Notes under the pieces: generated by a model | Told to the model about the DNA's origin: nothing | The model's input: the letters and a program-made list of their open reading frames with translations, nothing else | Database searches by the model: none | Program-made: the position numbers and the translations under genes | NCBI RefSeq assembly: GCF_029210385.1 | Contig: NZ_JARGDQ010000003.1 | Location: 186,001 to 250,000 of the forward strand | DNA length: 64,000 nt | Source: Desulfurivibrio dismutans | GTDB lineage: Bacteria; Desulfobacterota; Desulfobulbia; Desulfobulbales; Desulfurivibrionaceae | Reading direction: 5' to 3' | Shown here: one piece after another, positions 52,445 through 60,898 of the stretch | Numbering within the stretch: the stretch's first letter is position 1 | How the letters are laid out: each line of letters begins with the position of its first letter

Positions 52445-53128
52445 TTAATCCGATCCGGCATAACGGCGCTGCAACTCCTCCACGCAGGCCAGCAAGTCAT
52501 CACCGCCCAGCGTAACCCGCACATGTTCCCCTAATTGCTCCCAGCGCCCCTCCCGGATCCAGGCTGCCAGGTCCGGCGCCACCAGAGCCTTGAACAGTTT
52601 TTTGTTTTCCCGGTGGTCACCGCCCCGGGCCAGCACCAAAGGCCGCAAGGCGGCCAGCAGGCACAGCAGCGCCTCGTATTCAAAACCAAAACATTCCTCC
52701 AGCTCCCGCCGCAGCTTACCCGCCAGTGCCGGACTGGCCCCGCCGGTGGAGATGGCAATGGTCATCTCGCCTCGTCTGACCACCGCCGGCAGGATCAAGT
52801 TGCACCACTTGGGCACATCGGCCACGTTCAGCAGCAGGTTGTCCCGCTCGGCCTCAGCGTGCACCCGGGCCTGCACATCCTGGTCGTCAGTGGCGGCAAT
52901 CACCAGAAAAGCGCCGGCCAGGTCACCTTCCCGGTATTCCCGGGCCAGCCAGTCAATCTCGCCGGCCGCCTGACGTCGGGCCAGGTCGCCCTGCAATTGC
53001 GGGCTGACCACCTTTACCGCCGCGCCACAGGCCAACAGCCCCTCCACTTTACGCCGAGCCACCTCTCCACCGCCCACCACGATACAGGGCCGCTGCTCAA
53101 GCTGCAAACAAACCGGAAAAAAACCCAT
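52445..53128 (-). CDS. Siroheme synthase N-terminal domain protein (precorrin-2 dehydrogenase/ferrochelatase)
   Basis: A 227-residue NAD-binding enzyme converting precorrin-2 to sirohydrochlorin and perhaps inserting iron. The N terminus LQLEQRPCIVVGGGEVARRKVEGLLACGA carries the dinucleotide site (GGGEVARRK); further family segments are VIAATDDQDVQARVH and RRGEMTIAISTGGASPALAGKLRRELEE. The C-terminal methyltransferase part of CysG is absent, so it is the stand-alone form. It shares the operon with ccsA-like and hemA, and siroheme is needed by sulfite reductases. Confidence 0.92.
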   Translation of the reverse strand: MGFFPVCLQLEQRPCIVVGGGEVARRKVEGLLACGAAVKVVSPQLQGDLARRQAAGEIDWLAREYREGDLAGAFLVIAATDDQDVQARVHAEAERDNLLLNVADVPKWCNLILPAVVRRGEMTIAISTGGASPALAGKLRRELEECFGFEYEALLCLLAALRPLVLARGGDHRENKKLFKALVAPDLAAWIREGRWEQLGEHVRVTLGGDDLLACVEELQRRYAGSD

Positions 53129-53155
53129 CAATTAACCCTCGCCAATCCTCGCCAC

Positions 53156-53899
53156 CTAATCCGCCATCCCTTTGCGCAGCATCTCTCGCTCCCGCTGGCG
53201 GACGTACTGCATCAGGTCCTTCTCTTCCCGGTTTTTGATCAGAAACTGCACCCCGAAACAGAGTTCTCGCCGGTCATTGTCACAACTCCGCACCACCCGG
53301 CCTTCCCCGATTCGAACCTCCACCCCCTGCTTGTCGTCCGCGGGGAAATGCATGACGATATCGGTGAGCATATCTCCCACCGGGAGGTTAATTCTACGGC
53401 TGGGGCTGACAAACAGCCCGCCGTTGGCGCTGATATTTTCAATGCCGAATTCCTTCAGGTCGCCACGATGCCGAAACAGCACCGTGCTGCCCCGCGGGAC
53501 CTCCACCCGGTAATTATCACGGCGTTGCAGCCGCACATACTTGGTGGGCATGGAGGTGATCAGGCTGTCTTCGGTCACCTCAAGCAGATCGACAACAAAC
53601 TTGTTCCACAGCTGACCGCGGTCCTTGAAAATGACCCGTAGCGGCTGGGGGGACATCTCCGCCGGCCAGTCGGTGGGGCGATCCAGCACGATACGATGGT
53701 CGTCATGCTCCAGCAGTACCACCTTGCCGGATTCGTAGCCCTTGGCCACCACAATACAAAAGATATGCTGACGGATGATGGCGTCGAGTGCCTGTTGGAT
53801 AATTTGCGGAGATCGGGTAGCATGAACCCCGTCCCCGAAATCGACCCAACCGCTGAGCAACGCCTTGTCCTCCGCAGATGTGTTTGCTTTGGCCATCAT
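53156..53899 (-). CDS. PilZ-domain protein with N-terminal YcgR-like domain
   Basis: A 247-residue two-domain protein. The N-terminal half (about 20-110) resembles the YcgR/flagellar-brake N domain (KVVLLEHDDHRIVLDRP). The PilZ half begins with the c-di-GMP loop LQRRDNYRVEVPRG and continues FGIENISANGGLF and VRSCDNDRRELCFGVQFL. It probably transmits c-di-GMP levels to motility or envelope functions. It appears to be the first gene of the heme/siroheme operon, being only 27 bases upstream of the siroheme synthase gene. No ribosome-binding site is visible at either ATG 53899 or 53896. Confidence 0.85.
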   Translation of the reverse strand: MMAKANTSAEDKALLSGWVDFGDGVHATRSPQIIQQALDAIIRQHIFCIVVAKGYESGKVVLLEHDDHRIVLDRPTDWPAEMSPQPLRVIFKDRGQLWNKFVVDLLEVTEDSLITSMPTKYVRLQRRDNYRVEVPRGSTVLFRHRGDLKEFGIENISANGGLFVSPSRRINLPVGDMLTDIVMHFPADDKQGVEVRIGEGRVVRSCDNDRRELCFGVQFLIKNREEKDLMQYVRQREREMLRKGMAD

Positions 53900-53956
53900 A
53901 AATTTAAAATTTTCTTTGCCTGTACCGAGCCCCGGAAGGCTTTAGGAGATACCCCG

Positions 53957-54211
53957 ATGAACAGCCCTCGCCTCACCCTCCCCCTTGAACAAATCTGCTT
54001 CGGGATGGACCGACCAACCGACGAGGCCTCATTGGCCGCTATGATCCAGCGCTTTTCCCGACCCGAACTGCTGGCCGTCCTGATCCCCCGACTCAGCGAT
54101 GAGGAAATCGCCGCCGTCCTTGATTTTTTAACCGCGATGATGCAAAAACATCTTAACGATGCCGAGTATCACCGGTTGTTCACCCAAGACGACCAGCCAC
54201 AAGCGGATTAA
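53957..54211 (+). CDS. Small conserved-looking protein of unknown function
   Basis: An 84-residue acidic protein with no recognised domain. It appears all-helical: MIQRFSRPELLAVLIPRL, then SDEEIAAVLDFLTAMMQKHL. The start at 53957 has AGGAG 8 bases upstream, supporting a real gene. It lies divergent from the PilZ gene and about 120 bases before ubiD. The acidic and Gln-rich tail is likely flexible. No transmembrane segment is seen. Confidence 0.62.
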   Translation: MNSPRLTLPLEQICFGMDRPTDEASLAAMIQRFSRPELLAVLIPRLSDEEIAAVLDFLTAMMQKHLNDAEYHRLFTQDDQPQAD

Positions 54212-54330
54212 GCCCAACCCGGATAAGCCAGTGCGGCGGCAACCAAGGTTACCACACTACCCACTTTTGCCGGCCGACGCAAGATGCAACTCCCACCCCG
54301 GCGACCGACCAGACCAGGAGAAAAAAGACC

Positions 54331-56106
54331 ATGCGTGAACCTGTTATCCATGACCTGCGACAGTTTATCGAAATACTCCGCCGGGAGAAGGAAATTATCA
54401 CCATCGAGGAAGAGGTTGACCCCTACCTGGAAATCGCCGAAATCCACCGTCGGGTGATCGTCGCCGGCGGCCCGGCGCTGTTTTTCACCAACGTCAAAGG
54501 CAGCGGCTTCCCGGTGGTTACCAACCTCTTTGGCACTGCCCGGCGCATGGAACTGGCCTTTGGCCGCCGGCCGGTAAAGTTTGTCCAGGACCTGGTGCAT
54601 ACCGTGGAAACCATGCTCCCTCCGACCCTGGGCAAGCTGTGGCAGAAACGCGGCCTGTTGCACCAGGCCGCCGGTATCGGCCTGAAAAGAACCAGCCGCG
54701 CCCCGATTTTAGCCAACCGGCAGACCCCGCCCAGGCTCAACGATCTGCCCCTGCTGACCTCCTGGCACAGCGACGGCGGCGCCTTCGTTACCCTGCCCCT
54801 GGTTTACACTGAAGATCCCCTGGGCCGAGGCCACAACCTGGGGATGTACCGGATTCAGCGTTTCGACGACACCACCACCGGCATTCACTGGCAGATCCAT
54901 AAAGGCGGCGGCTACCACTACCACGAGGCGGAAAAGCGCCATGAGGCGCTGCCCATGACCCTTTATATCGGCGGCCCGCCGGCCCTGATGCTGGCAGCCA
55001 TCGCCCCGCTGCCGGAAAATATTCCCGAACTGCTGTTGGCCTCCCTGCTGCTGGGCAAAAAACTGCCCATCACCGCCGACCCCGAGGGCGGCCACCCCCT
55101 GGTGGCCAATGCCGAGTTTGCCGTCAAGGGCGTGGTGCCGCCCCATGTGCGGCGCCCTGAAGGCCCTTTTGGCGACCATTACGGCTACAACTCCCTGACC
55201 CACGACTACCCGATTTTCCAAGCCCAGCGGCTCTATCATCGCCGGGATGCCATCTACCCCGCCACCGTGGTGGGTCGGCCCAAGCAGGAGGATTTTTTCA
55301 TCGGCGATTTTCTCCAGGATCTGCTCTCGCCGCTCTTTCCCCTGGTGATGAGCGGCGTGCGCCAGCTCAAAACCTTCGGCGAGGCTGGTTTTCACTGCCT
55401 GGCCGCAGCCCGGGTCACCGACCGTTACCCCCGCGAGGCCTTTGCCTCCGGCTTGCGGATCCTGGGCGAGGGGCAGCTGTCGCTGACCAAATTCCTCATC
55501 GTCACCGACGGTGATCTGGACGTGGCCGATTTCCCCGCCCTGTGGCGCCACATCCTGGAACGGGTGGACTGGCGCACCGATCTTTTCGTCTTTGCCAATG
55601 TCTCCCAGGACACCCTGGACTACACCGGTCCCTCGGTCAACTTCGGCTCCAAGGCCATGTTGCTGGGGCTGGGCAAAGAAGCCCGACGGGTGCTACCCGA
55701 AGAGTTCCAGGGCTCCCTCCCCCAAGGTTGCGACCGGGCCAAGGCGATGCTGCCCGGCACCCTGGTAGTCCAAGGGCATGGTTACGAGCAGGACCGGGAG
55801 CTGCCCGGCCGCCTGGCCGCCCATGCCGGGGTGGCGGACTGGCCGGTGGTGGTGCTGGTCGATGACCTGGCGTCCGCCACGGTCAACCTGCAGGAATTCA
55901 TCTGGACCTTTTTCACCCGCTTTGAGCCGGCCGCCGACATCCACGCCGCCGGGTGCGAAACCGTGCGCCGTTTCCACCAGGGCCTCACCCCGCCGGTGGT
56001 CTTCGACTGCCGGATGAAACCCTGGTACCCGCCGATACTGGAAGTGGATCCGGCCACCAAAGCGCTGGTGGACGGCAAAATGCCCAAAATCCTGCCGGGA
56101 TATTAA
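54331..56106 (+). CDS. UbiD-family decarboxylase (probable menaquinone biosynthesis)
   Basis: A 591-residue prenylated-FMN-dependent decarboxylase. Family segments: VVTNLFGTARRMELAF at the N terminus, HNLGMYRIQRFDDTTTGIHWQIHKGGG, the catalytic Arg/Glu region RRPEGPFGDHYGYNS, RRDAIYPATVVGRPKQEDF, and ILEVDPATKALVDGKMPKI near the end. The length, about 100 longer than classic UbiD, resembles menaquinone (futalosine-pathway) decarboxylases in anaerobes. AGGAG lies 10 bases before the ATG. No ubiX is nearby, so prFMN must be supplied from elsewhere. Substrate is inferred. Confidence 0.88.
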   Translation: MREPVIHDLRQFIEILRREKEIITIEEEVDPYLEIAEIHRRVIVAGGPALFFTNVKGSGFPVVTNLFGTARRMELAFGRRPVKFVQDLVHTVETMLPPTLGKLWQKRGLLHQAAGIGLKRTSRAPILANRQTPPRLNDLPLLTSWHSDGGAFVTLPLVYTEDPLGRGHNLGMYRIQRFDDTTTGIHWQIHKGGGYHYHEAEKRHEALPMTLYIGGPPALMLAAIAPLPENIPELLLASLLLGKKLPITADPEGGHPLVANAEFAVKGVVPPHVRRPEGPFGDHYGYNSLTHDYPIFQAQRLYHRRDAIYPATVVGRPKQEDFFIGDFLQDLLSPLFPLVMSGVRQLKTFGEAGFHCLAAARVTDRYPREAFASGLRILGEGQLSLTKFLIVTDGDLDVADFPALWRHILERVDWRTDLFVFANVSQDTLDYTGPSVNFGSKAMLLGLGKEARRVLPEEFQGSLPQGCDRAKAMLPGTLVVQGHGYEQDRELPGRLAAHAGVADWPVVVLVDDLASATVNLQEFIWTFFTRFEPAADIHAAGCETVRRFHQGLTPPVVFDCRMKPWYPPILEVDPATKALVDGKMPKILPGY

Positions 56107-56201
56107 GCAGGTTTTGCTCATGTTTGACGCACCAGCAACCGATGAGGTATAGTGACAACTAACCGCGTTGACGTTTGAATCAGCATTCCGAGGCAAACCC
56201 G

Positions 56202-56636
56202 ATGAAAATCAGCGATATCCTGCAACAGCAGTCAATCCCCGGTCGGCAACAAACTTCCGGCCCGGCCGGCGGCACCGACTTTGCCGCCGTCCTGCAAAGC
56301 CACCTGCGGGGGGCCGACAGCACAACCCCCACCGGCGACATCAACCAAACCGCCACAGCAACCGGGCCGGTACCGTCCCGGTTGCGCCTGGAGAGCCTGG
56401 AGCTTTCCGAAAACGCCATCGCCACCCTGGATGCCTTCAGCCGCGCCCTGGACAACCCAGCCTTGCGGGCCGATGAGTTGGAACCCTACGTCAGTGTCCT
56501 GGAAACCAAAGTAGCCGCCATGCTGGACCTGAAAAGCGAACTGCCGGAACAGGAGCCTCTGGCTAAGATTCTGGAAGAAGTGGCCACCGTTTCCTTCCTG
56601 GAAACCGCCAAGTACCGCCGAGGAGACTATCATTAA
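56202..56636 (+). CDS. Uncharacterised protein upstream of rluB
   Basis: A 144-residue protein of unknown function. The first 60 residues are low complexity, Gln/Thr/Gly-rich (ISDILQQQSIPGRQQTSG), with a segment FAAVLQSHLRG that recalls flagellar-hook-length type leaders but is not diagnostic. Residues about 75-140 are helical (LSENAIATLDAFSRALDN, then LEPYVSVLETKVAAMLDLKSELPEQEPLAKILEEV). GAGG sits 9 bases before the ATG. It ends 5 bases before rluB, so the two are likely co-transcribed. Confidence 0.6.
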   Translation: MKISDILQQQSIPGRQQTSGPAGGTDFAAVLQSHLRGADSTTPTGDINQTATATGPVPSRLRLESLELSENAIATLDAFSRALDNPALRADELEPYVSVLETKVAAMLDLKSELPEQEPLAKILEEVATVSFLETAKYRRGDYH

Positions 56637-56641
56637 ACTAA

Positions 56642-57364
56642 ATGACTGAGCGGCTACAGAAATTTCTAGCCCGGGCGGGGGTGGCCTCCCGGCGCAAGGC
56701 GGAAGAGTATATCGCCCAGGGCCGGGTGAAGGTGGACGGCCAACCGGTGGAAAAGATGGGGCAAACCATCGACCCCGAGCGCCAGCGGGTAACCTTCGAC
56801 GGCCGGTCGGTGACCCCGCCAAACCAAAAACTCACCGTCCTGCTCAATAAACCGGCCGGTTACGTTACCACCATGGCCGACCCCCAAGGCCGGCCCATCG
56901 TCACCTCGCTGCTCAATGAACCCGGGTTGCGCCTCTTTCCGGTGGGGCGCCTTGACCTGGACACCGAAGGGGCCCTGCTGCTGACCAACGACGGCGAACT
57001 GGCCCACAACATCCTCCACCCCAGCCGCCAGATCAACCGCACTTACCTCGCCACCGTCAAAGGCCACCCCGACCGGGACGCTTTGCAGCAACTGCGCCGG
57101 GGGATCGTGCTGGAAGGACATCGCACCTGGCCGGCCAGGATTCGGGAACTGCGCCGCAACCAGGAGACCACCACCCTGGAGGTCATCATCCACGAAGGGC
57201 GTAAACGGCAGGTTCGCAAGATGTTTGCCGCCATCAGTCATCCGGTCCTGCACCTCAAAAGAGTGGCTTACGGTGGCCTGCGGCTGGGCTCTTTGGCCAG
57301 CGGCCAGTATCGTCGGCTGGGCCCCGAAGACCTCAAAATGCTCTTCCGGCCGGCGGCCAAATAA
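56642..57364 (+). CDS. rluB: Pseudouridine synthase, RsuA/RluB family
   Basis: A 240-residue enzyme isomerising uridine in rRNA. An N-terminal S4 domain (LQKFLARAGVASRRKAEEYIAQGRVKV) precedes the catalytic domain with VLLNKPAGYVTT, the Asp-containing GRLDLDTEGALLLTNDGELA, and the C-terminal IIHEGRKRQVRKMFAAISHPVLHLKRV. The order and the ending resemble RluB (23S U2605) more than RsuA, but the site is inferred. The start lacks its own good ribosome-binding site and probably relies on coupling with the gene just upstream. Confidence 0.92.
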   Translation: MTERLQKFLARAGVASRRKAEEYIAQGRVKVDGQPVEKMGQTIDPERQRVTFDGRSVTPPNQKLTVLLNKPAGYVTTMADPQGRPIVTSLLNEPGLRLFPVGRLDLDTEGALLLTNDGELAHNILHPSRQINRTYLATVKGHPDRDALQQLRRGIVLEGHRTWPARIRELRRNQETTTLEVIIHEGRKRQVRKMFAAISHPVLHLKRVAYGGLRLGSLASGQYRRLGPEDLKMLFRPAAK

Positions 57365-57605
57365 ATGGACCGCCGTTGCCGGAGAATCGCAAAAAATCGG
57401 ACCGCCAACAAATATCTTTTGCATTAGCACATCGAAAAAGATAGATGTATTACATAACTTGATATTATCTCTTGGCCTCGAAGGTTGAGCGGCCGTTGTC
57501 GGGGGTCCTGGCCACAAGACCAAAGGTGCCGTACTGCTGAGCGCTTACGGCTCGCTGAAAGAGCAGGTCTTGGGGCCTGGTGAAAGGTTACGGAGGAAGG
57601 AAACC
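57365..57605 (+). promoter_or_regulatory. Candidate structured leader of the HU/IHF gene
   Basis: An AT-rich stretch (about 57410-57470) with TATTAT, a possible promoter zone, is followed by about 130 GC-rich bases holding three local hairpins: GGTC...GACC (57507-57524), GAGC...GGCTC (57538-57555) and CAGG...CCTG (57564-57580). I do not recognise a known riboswitch. Confidence 0.35.
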
Positions 57606-57881
57606 ATGAACAAGTCGGAACTGATCGCAGCTTTGGCGCAGAATACCGAGCTTCCGGTCCGCGAAGCCGGTGCCGTGACCGGGACCATCCTGGAAGCAAT
57701 GACGGCGGCCATGGCCCGCGGTGAAAACATTGAAATCCGCGGTTTTGGCAGCTTTGTGGTCAAGGATTACGACTCATATCACGGCCGCAACCCCAAAACC
57801 GGAGAAAAAATCAGTGTTCCCCCCAAAAAAATGCCCTTTTTCAAGGTTGGCAAGGAGTTGAGGGAAAAACTCAATCGCTGA
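57606..57881 (+). CDS. HU/IHF-family DNA-binding protein
   Basis: A 91-residue nucleoid protein. It starts MNKSELIAALAQNTELPVRE and has the arm and DNA-intercalating region IEIRGFGSFVVKDYDSYHGRNPKTGEKISVPPKKMPFFKVGKELR. GRNPKTGE with the Pro at the arm tip fits the family; IHF-alpha, IHF-beta and HU cannot be separated confidently by eye. GGAGG precedes the ATG at 57606. Repeat copy A begins at its stop codon. Confidence 0.92.
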   Translation: MNKSELIAALAQNTELPVREAGAVTGTILEAMTAAMARGENIEIRGFGSFVVKDYDSYHGRNPKTGEKISVPPKKMPFFKVGKELREKLNR

Positions 57882-57996
57882 CGTAACTGTCCGGCAGCAC
57901 TCCATCTTGCGGTGATCAGGTCGGCTTGAGTACCGGATGCACGCTACGCCGACTTGGCTTACCGCAACCTGGGGCACGTCCGTTCAGTTACGTGCC
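57881..57996. repeat. Dispersed intergenic palindrome-ended element, copy A
   Basis: Ends are inverted: ACGTAACTG on the left, CAGTTACGT on the right. The core holds CATCTTGCGGTGATC and GCTTGAGTACCGGATGCACG. It begins at the last base of the HU/IHF stop codon and, through a further 20 bases that also match copy B, reaches the rimO stop codon. It lies between two convergent genes and may serve both as terminator. Confidence 0.75.
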
Positions 57997-58012
57997 AGAA
58001 TGAGCTGGATAG

Positions 58013-59392
58013 TTACTCGCTGACAATACCGCCTACCAGATCGTATGGATGGGCCTCACTGATCAGCACCCGAACCAAGTCCCCGGCCCGGCAGTTACCC
58101 TCGTTAATGTACACGCAGCCATCGATTTCCGGAGCCTGAAACCACCCCCGGCCCTCAAGCAGTAACTCGGTTTCACCGCTCACCCCTTCCACCAGCACCT
58201 CTTCCACCTGTCCCACCCGGGCCTGATTGACCGCCAGGGAAATATCCGATTGCAGCGCCATCAGGCGCTGAAACCGCTGCTCTTTGAGTTCCTCCGACAC
58301 CTGCCCCGGCAGGGTGGCGGCCGCACTGCCCTCTTCGTTGCAGTAGATAAACATCCCCACCTGCTCCAGCCGGCAATCGTTGAGAAAGGACGCCAGGCGG
58401 TCCACATCCTCTTCCCGTTCACCGGGAAAACCGACCATGAAAGTACTGCGGATCACCGCCCGCGGCACCAGCCGGCGCACCCTGGCCACCAGTTCGCGGA
58501 CCAGTTGCTCGCCATAGGGGCGGTTCATGGCTTTGAGCACCGGATCGGAGACATGCTGAAAAGGCATGTCGAAATAAGGCAGAATGCGGGGGTGCGCCGC
58601 CACCAGTTCCAGCAGCTCGTCGCTGACCCGGGTAGGATAGAGATAAAGCAAGCGGATCCATGGCACCTGGGGGACCTCCCGGTGCAATTCTTTGAGCAGC
58701 AAAGGCAGCCGGGGGCCGCCGGGACCGAGATCCAGGCCGTAGGCAGTGAGATCCTGGGCCACCAGGGTCAGCTCCTTGACCCCGGCAGCGGCCAGGGCCC
58801 GGGCCTCGTGCAGAATATCCGCCGGCCGGCGGCTGCGCAGGGGGCCGCGAATGGCGGGGATCATGCAGTAAGAACAATGGTTGCCGCAACCTTCGGTGAC
58901 TTTCAGGTAAACGCGGTGGGGCGGGGTGGTCAACTGGCGAGGCAGTTTGGCGTCGGGCAGAAAACGCTGCGTTCCAGCTTGCGGAAGGTAGCGCACCCAA
59001 TCCGCCGCCCCGGTGCCGCTGGGCTGATGCTCCAGGGCCTGCAGACGGGGGGCAATGGTGGCCACCTCTTCGGTCCCCAGAAACAGGTCCACCTCGGGCA
59101 GCTCGCCCACCAGGCTGCTGCCATAGCGCTGCACCATGCAGCCGCAGACCACCACCCGCACGGCAGGGGATTTTTTCTGCTCAATCAGCCCCAGGATAGT
59201 ATCAATCCCCTCTTCCACCGCCGATTGAATAAAGCCGCAGGTGTTTACCAGCAGCACATCAGCCTCGCCGGGTTCAGTTACCGGCTGTAGCCCGGCGGCC
59301 ACCAGCTGGCCCAGCATCAGCTCGGAATCCACCAGGTTTTTAGGACATCCCAGGCTGGTCAAATGAATGGTTTTCATTGCTAAAGAACTCAT
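58013..59392 (-). CDS. rimO: Ribosomal protein S12 methylthiotransferase RimO
   Basis: A 459-residue radical-SAM enzyme that methylthiolates Asp of ribosomal protein S12. The N-terminal UPF0004 domain has LTSLGCPKNLVDSELM, VNTCGFI and VVCGCMVQRYG, with three Cys for the auxiliary [4Fe-4S] cluster; the radical-SAM motif is CGNHCSYCMIP; a TRAM domain occupies the end. The ATG at 59392 overlaps the stop of the nucleoside phosphorylase gene (ATGA), so coupled translation is likely; ATG 59377 is an alternative. Confidence 0.94.
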   Translation of the reverse strand: MSSLAMKTIHLTSLGCPKNLVDSELMLGQLVAAGLQPVTEPGEADVLLVNTCGFIQSAVEEGIDTILGLIEQKKSPAVRVVVCGCMVQRYGSSLVGELPEVDLFLGTEEVATIAPRLQALEHQPSGTGAADWVRYLPQAGTQRFLPDAKLPRQLTTPPHRVYLKVTEGCGNHCSYCMIPAIRGPLRSRRPADILHEARALAAAGVKELTLVAQDLTAYGLDLGPGGPRLPLLLKELHREVPQVPWIRLLYLYPTRVSDELLELVAAHPRILPYFDMPFQHVSDPVLKAMNRPYGEQLVRELVARVRRLVPRAVIRSTFMVGFPGEREEDVDRLASFLNDCRLEQVGMFIYCNEEGSAAATLPGQVSEELKEQRFQRLMALQSDISLAVNQARVGQVEEVLVEGVSGETELLLEGRGWFQAPEIDGCVYINEGNCRAGDLVRVLISEAHPYDLVGGIVSE

Positions 59393-60144
59393 GTAAGGGT
59401 TATAAAATCCTGCAGTAAAGCCAACAGCCGCCGGGCCTGACGGCGAAAATCGCGGTGGCGGAAGGCCGGCGCCCAGGCCTGCTCTTCCCGTACCAGGTCC
59501 GAAACCAGCAGAACCGAAGCCAGCGGCACCCCCCGAAAGGCCGCCACCGTGGCCAGAGCGGCAAACTCCATCTCCACGGCCAGTATTCCCCGGCCCCGAT
59601 AATCAGTAACCTTTCCCCAGGTTTCTCGATATGGAGCATCGGTGGTCCAAACCGGCCCGGCGTGCACGGTAAAGTCGGCCTCGGTTAAGTGGCCGACCAG
59701 CTTGCGATTCAAATCGTCGTCGGCTGCCGCCGGCCCACCAGTCAAAGGATAATGGGCCGAGGTACCTTCCTCGCTCAAGGCAGTAGTGGGCAAGACAATA
59801 TCACCCACTTCGACACCGGGAGCCAGGGCACCGCACCAGCCCAAAGTAATAACCGTGGAGGCTCCCAGAGCGACCAGCTTCTCCAGGGCCATCACCGCCA
59901 CCGGGGCGCCGACGGCTGGTCCGGCCAGCCACCCCGGCCCGGCCGGGGCCGTATAAAGGGTGCCAGGGAAAAAAACATGTCGCTGCCAGCCGGCTTTCCT
60001 GACCGTTGCGTCGGCCAACCGAACCTCGGCGGGATTGATCAGCAGCAGTCCGGAGCCGGCAAGTTCCGGCTCCCCCGGACCCCGGCAGGGTTCAATCACC
60101 ACTCCACCGGACTGCGGCTTTACGCTCATCATCATGGCCAGCAT
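59389..60144 (-). CDS. Nucleoside phosphorylase/MTAN-fold enzyme
   Basis: A 251-residue enzyme of the PNP/UDP fold. Motifs: VFFPGTLYTAPAGPGWLAGPAVGAP, the phosphate/ribose region STVITLGWCGALAPGVEVGDIVLPTTALSEEGTSAHY, and the ribose-binding Glu in AVEMEFAALATVAAFRGVPL with LVSDLV afterwards. The family cleaves the glycosidic bond of nucleosides such as uridine, purines or methylthioadenosine; the substrate is not resolvable. It overlaps rimO by four bases, suggesting a link with radical-SAM by-products such as 5'-deoxyadenosine. No good ribosome-binding site is visible. Confidence 0.82.
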   Translation of the reverse strand: MLAMMMSVKPQSGGVVIEPCRGPGEPELAGSGLLLINPAEVRLADATVRKAGWQRHVFFPGTLYTAPAGPGWLAGPAVGAPVAVMALEKLVALGASTVITLGWCGALAPGVEVGDIVLPTTALSEEGTSAHYPLTGGPAAADDDLNRKLVGHLTEADFTVHAGPVWTTDAPYRETWGKVTDYRGRGILAVEMEFAALATVAAFRGVPLASVLLVSDLVREEQAWAPAFRHRDFRRQARRLLALLQDFITLT

Positions 60145-60213
60145 CTTCAGGTGTTCATCAATGGTAAGTTTAAAGTGCCTAAATTAACACGCTTCAGTTA
60201 ACCACGCTTGCAC

Positions 60214-60261
60214 AAAAAAAGACGGCAGAACCACTCCCGAAGGGAAGGTCCTGCCGTCTTT
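60214..60261 (-). terminator. Rho-independent terminator after atpE
   Basis: On the minus strand AAAGACGGCAGGACC pairs with GGTTCTGCCGTCTTT around an 18-base loop, followed by seven Ts. It ends the atpZ-atpI-atpB-atpE transcription unit and lies 50 bases after atpE. Confidence 0.92.
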
Positions 60262-60313
60262 CAAGGTTGTCCGTCTTCTCGGAAAGGAAGACGAACGAAA
60301 CCGCAACTCGTCC

Positions 60314-60676
<363 letters not shown>

Positions 60677-60778
60677 TTAAAAATGATGTTGTGTAGTGAA
60701 GATTGGCCTTCTTCAAAAAAACCGTTTTCGGGATCCAATACCCTTATCAAAATCAGATGCAAACCTCAGGCTTGTTAT

Positions 60779-60898
60779 CCGCAAACATTCGGCAGCGGCG
60801 CAGATTGTGACAAGCAGCCCGGTGCCGCGCACACCGGTACGTAAACACCCGGGTGGGCGATCGCCGCAAGATGCGGTGCTGATCGACATTTGCGTTTA
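60779..60898. repeat. Dispersed intergenic palindrome-ended element, copy C
   Basis: Ends are approximately inverted (CCGCAAACATTCGGCAGC left, GCTGATCGACATTTGCG right). The minus strand core is GCATCTTGCGGCGATC. The atpB stop TAA (60896-60898) lies inside its outer CTAAACG. It separates atpB and atpE. Confidence 0.7.
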
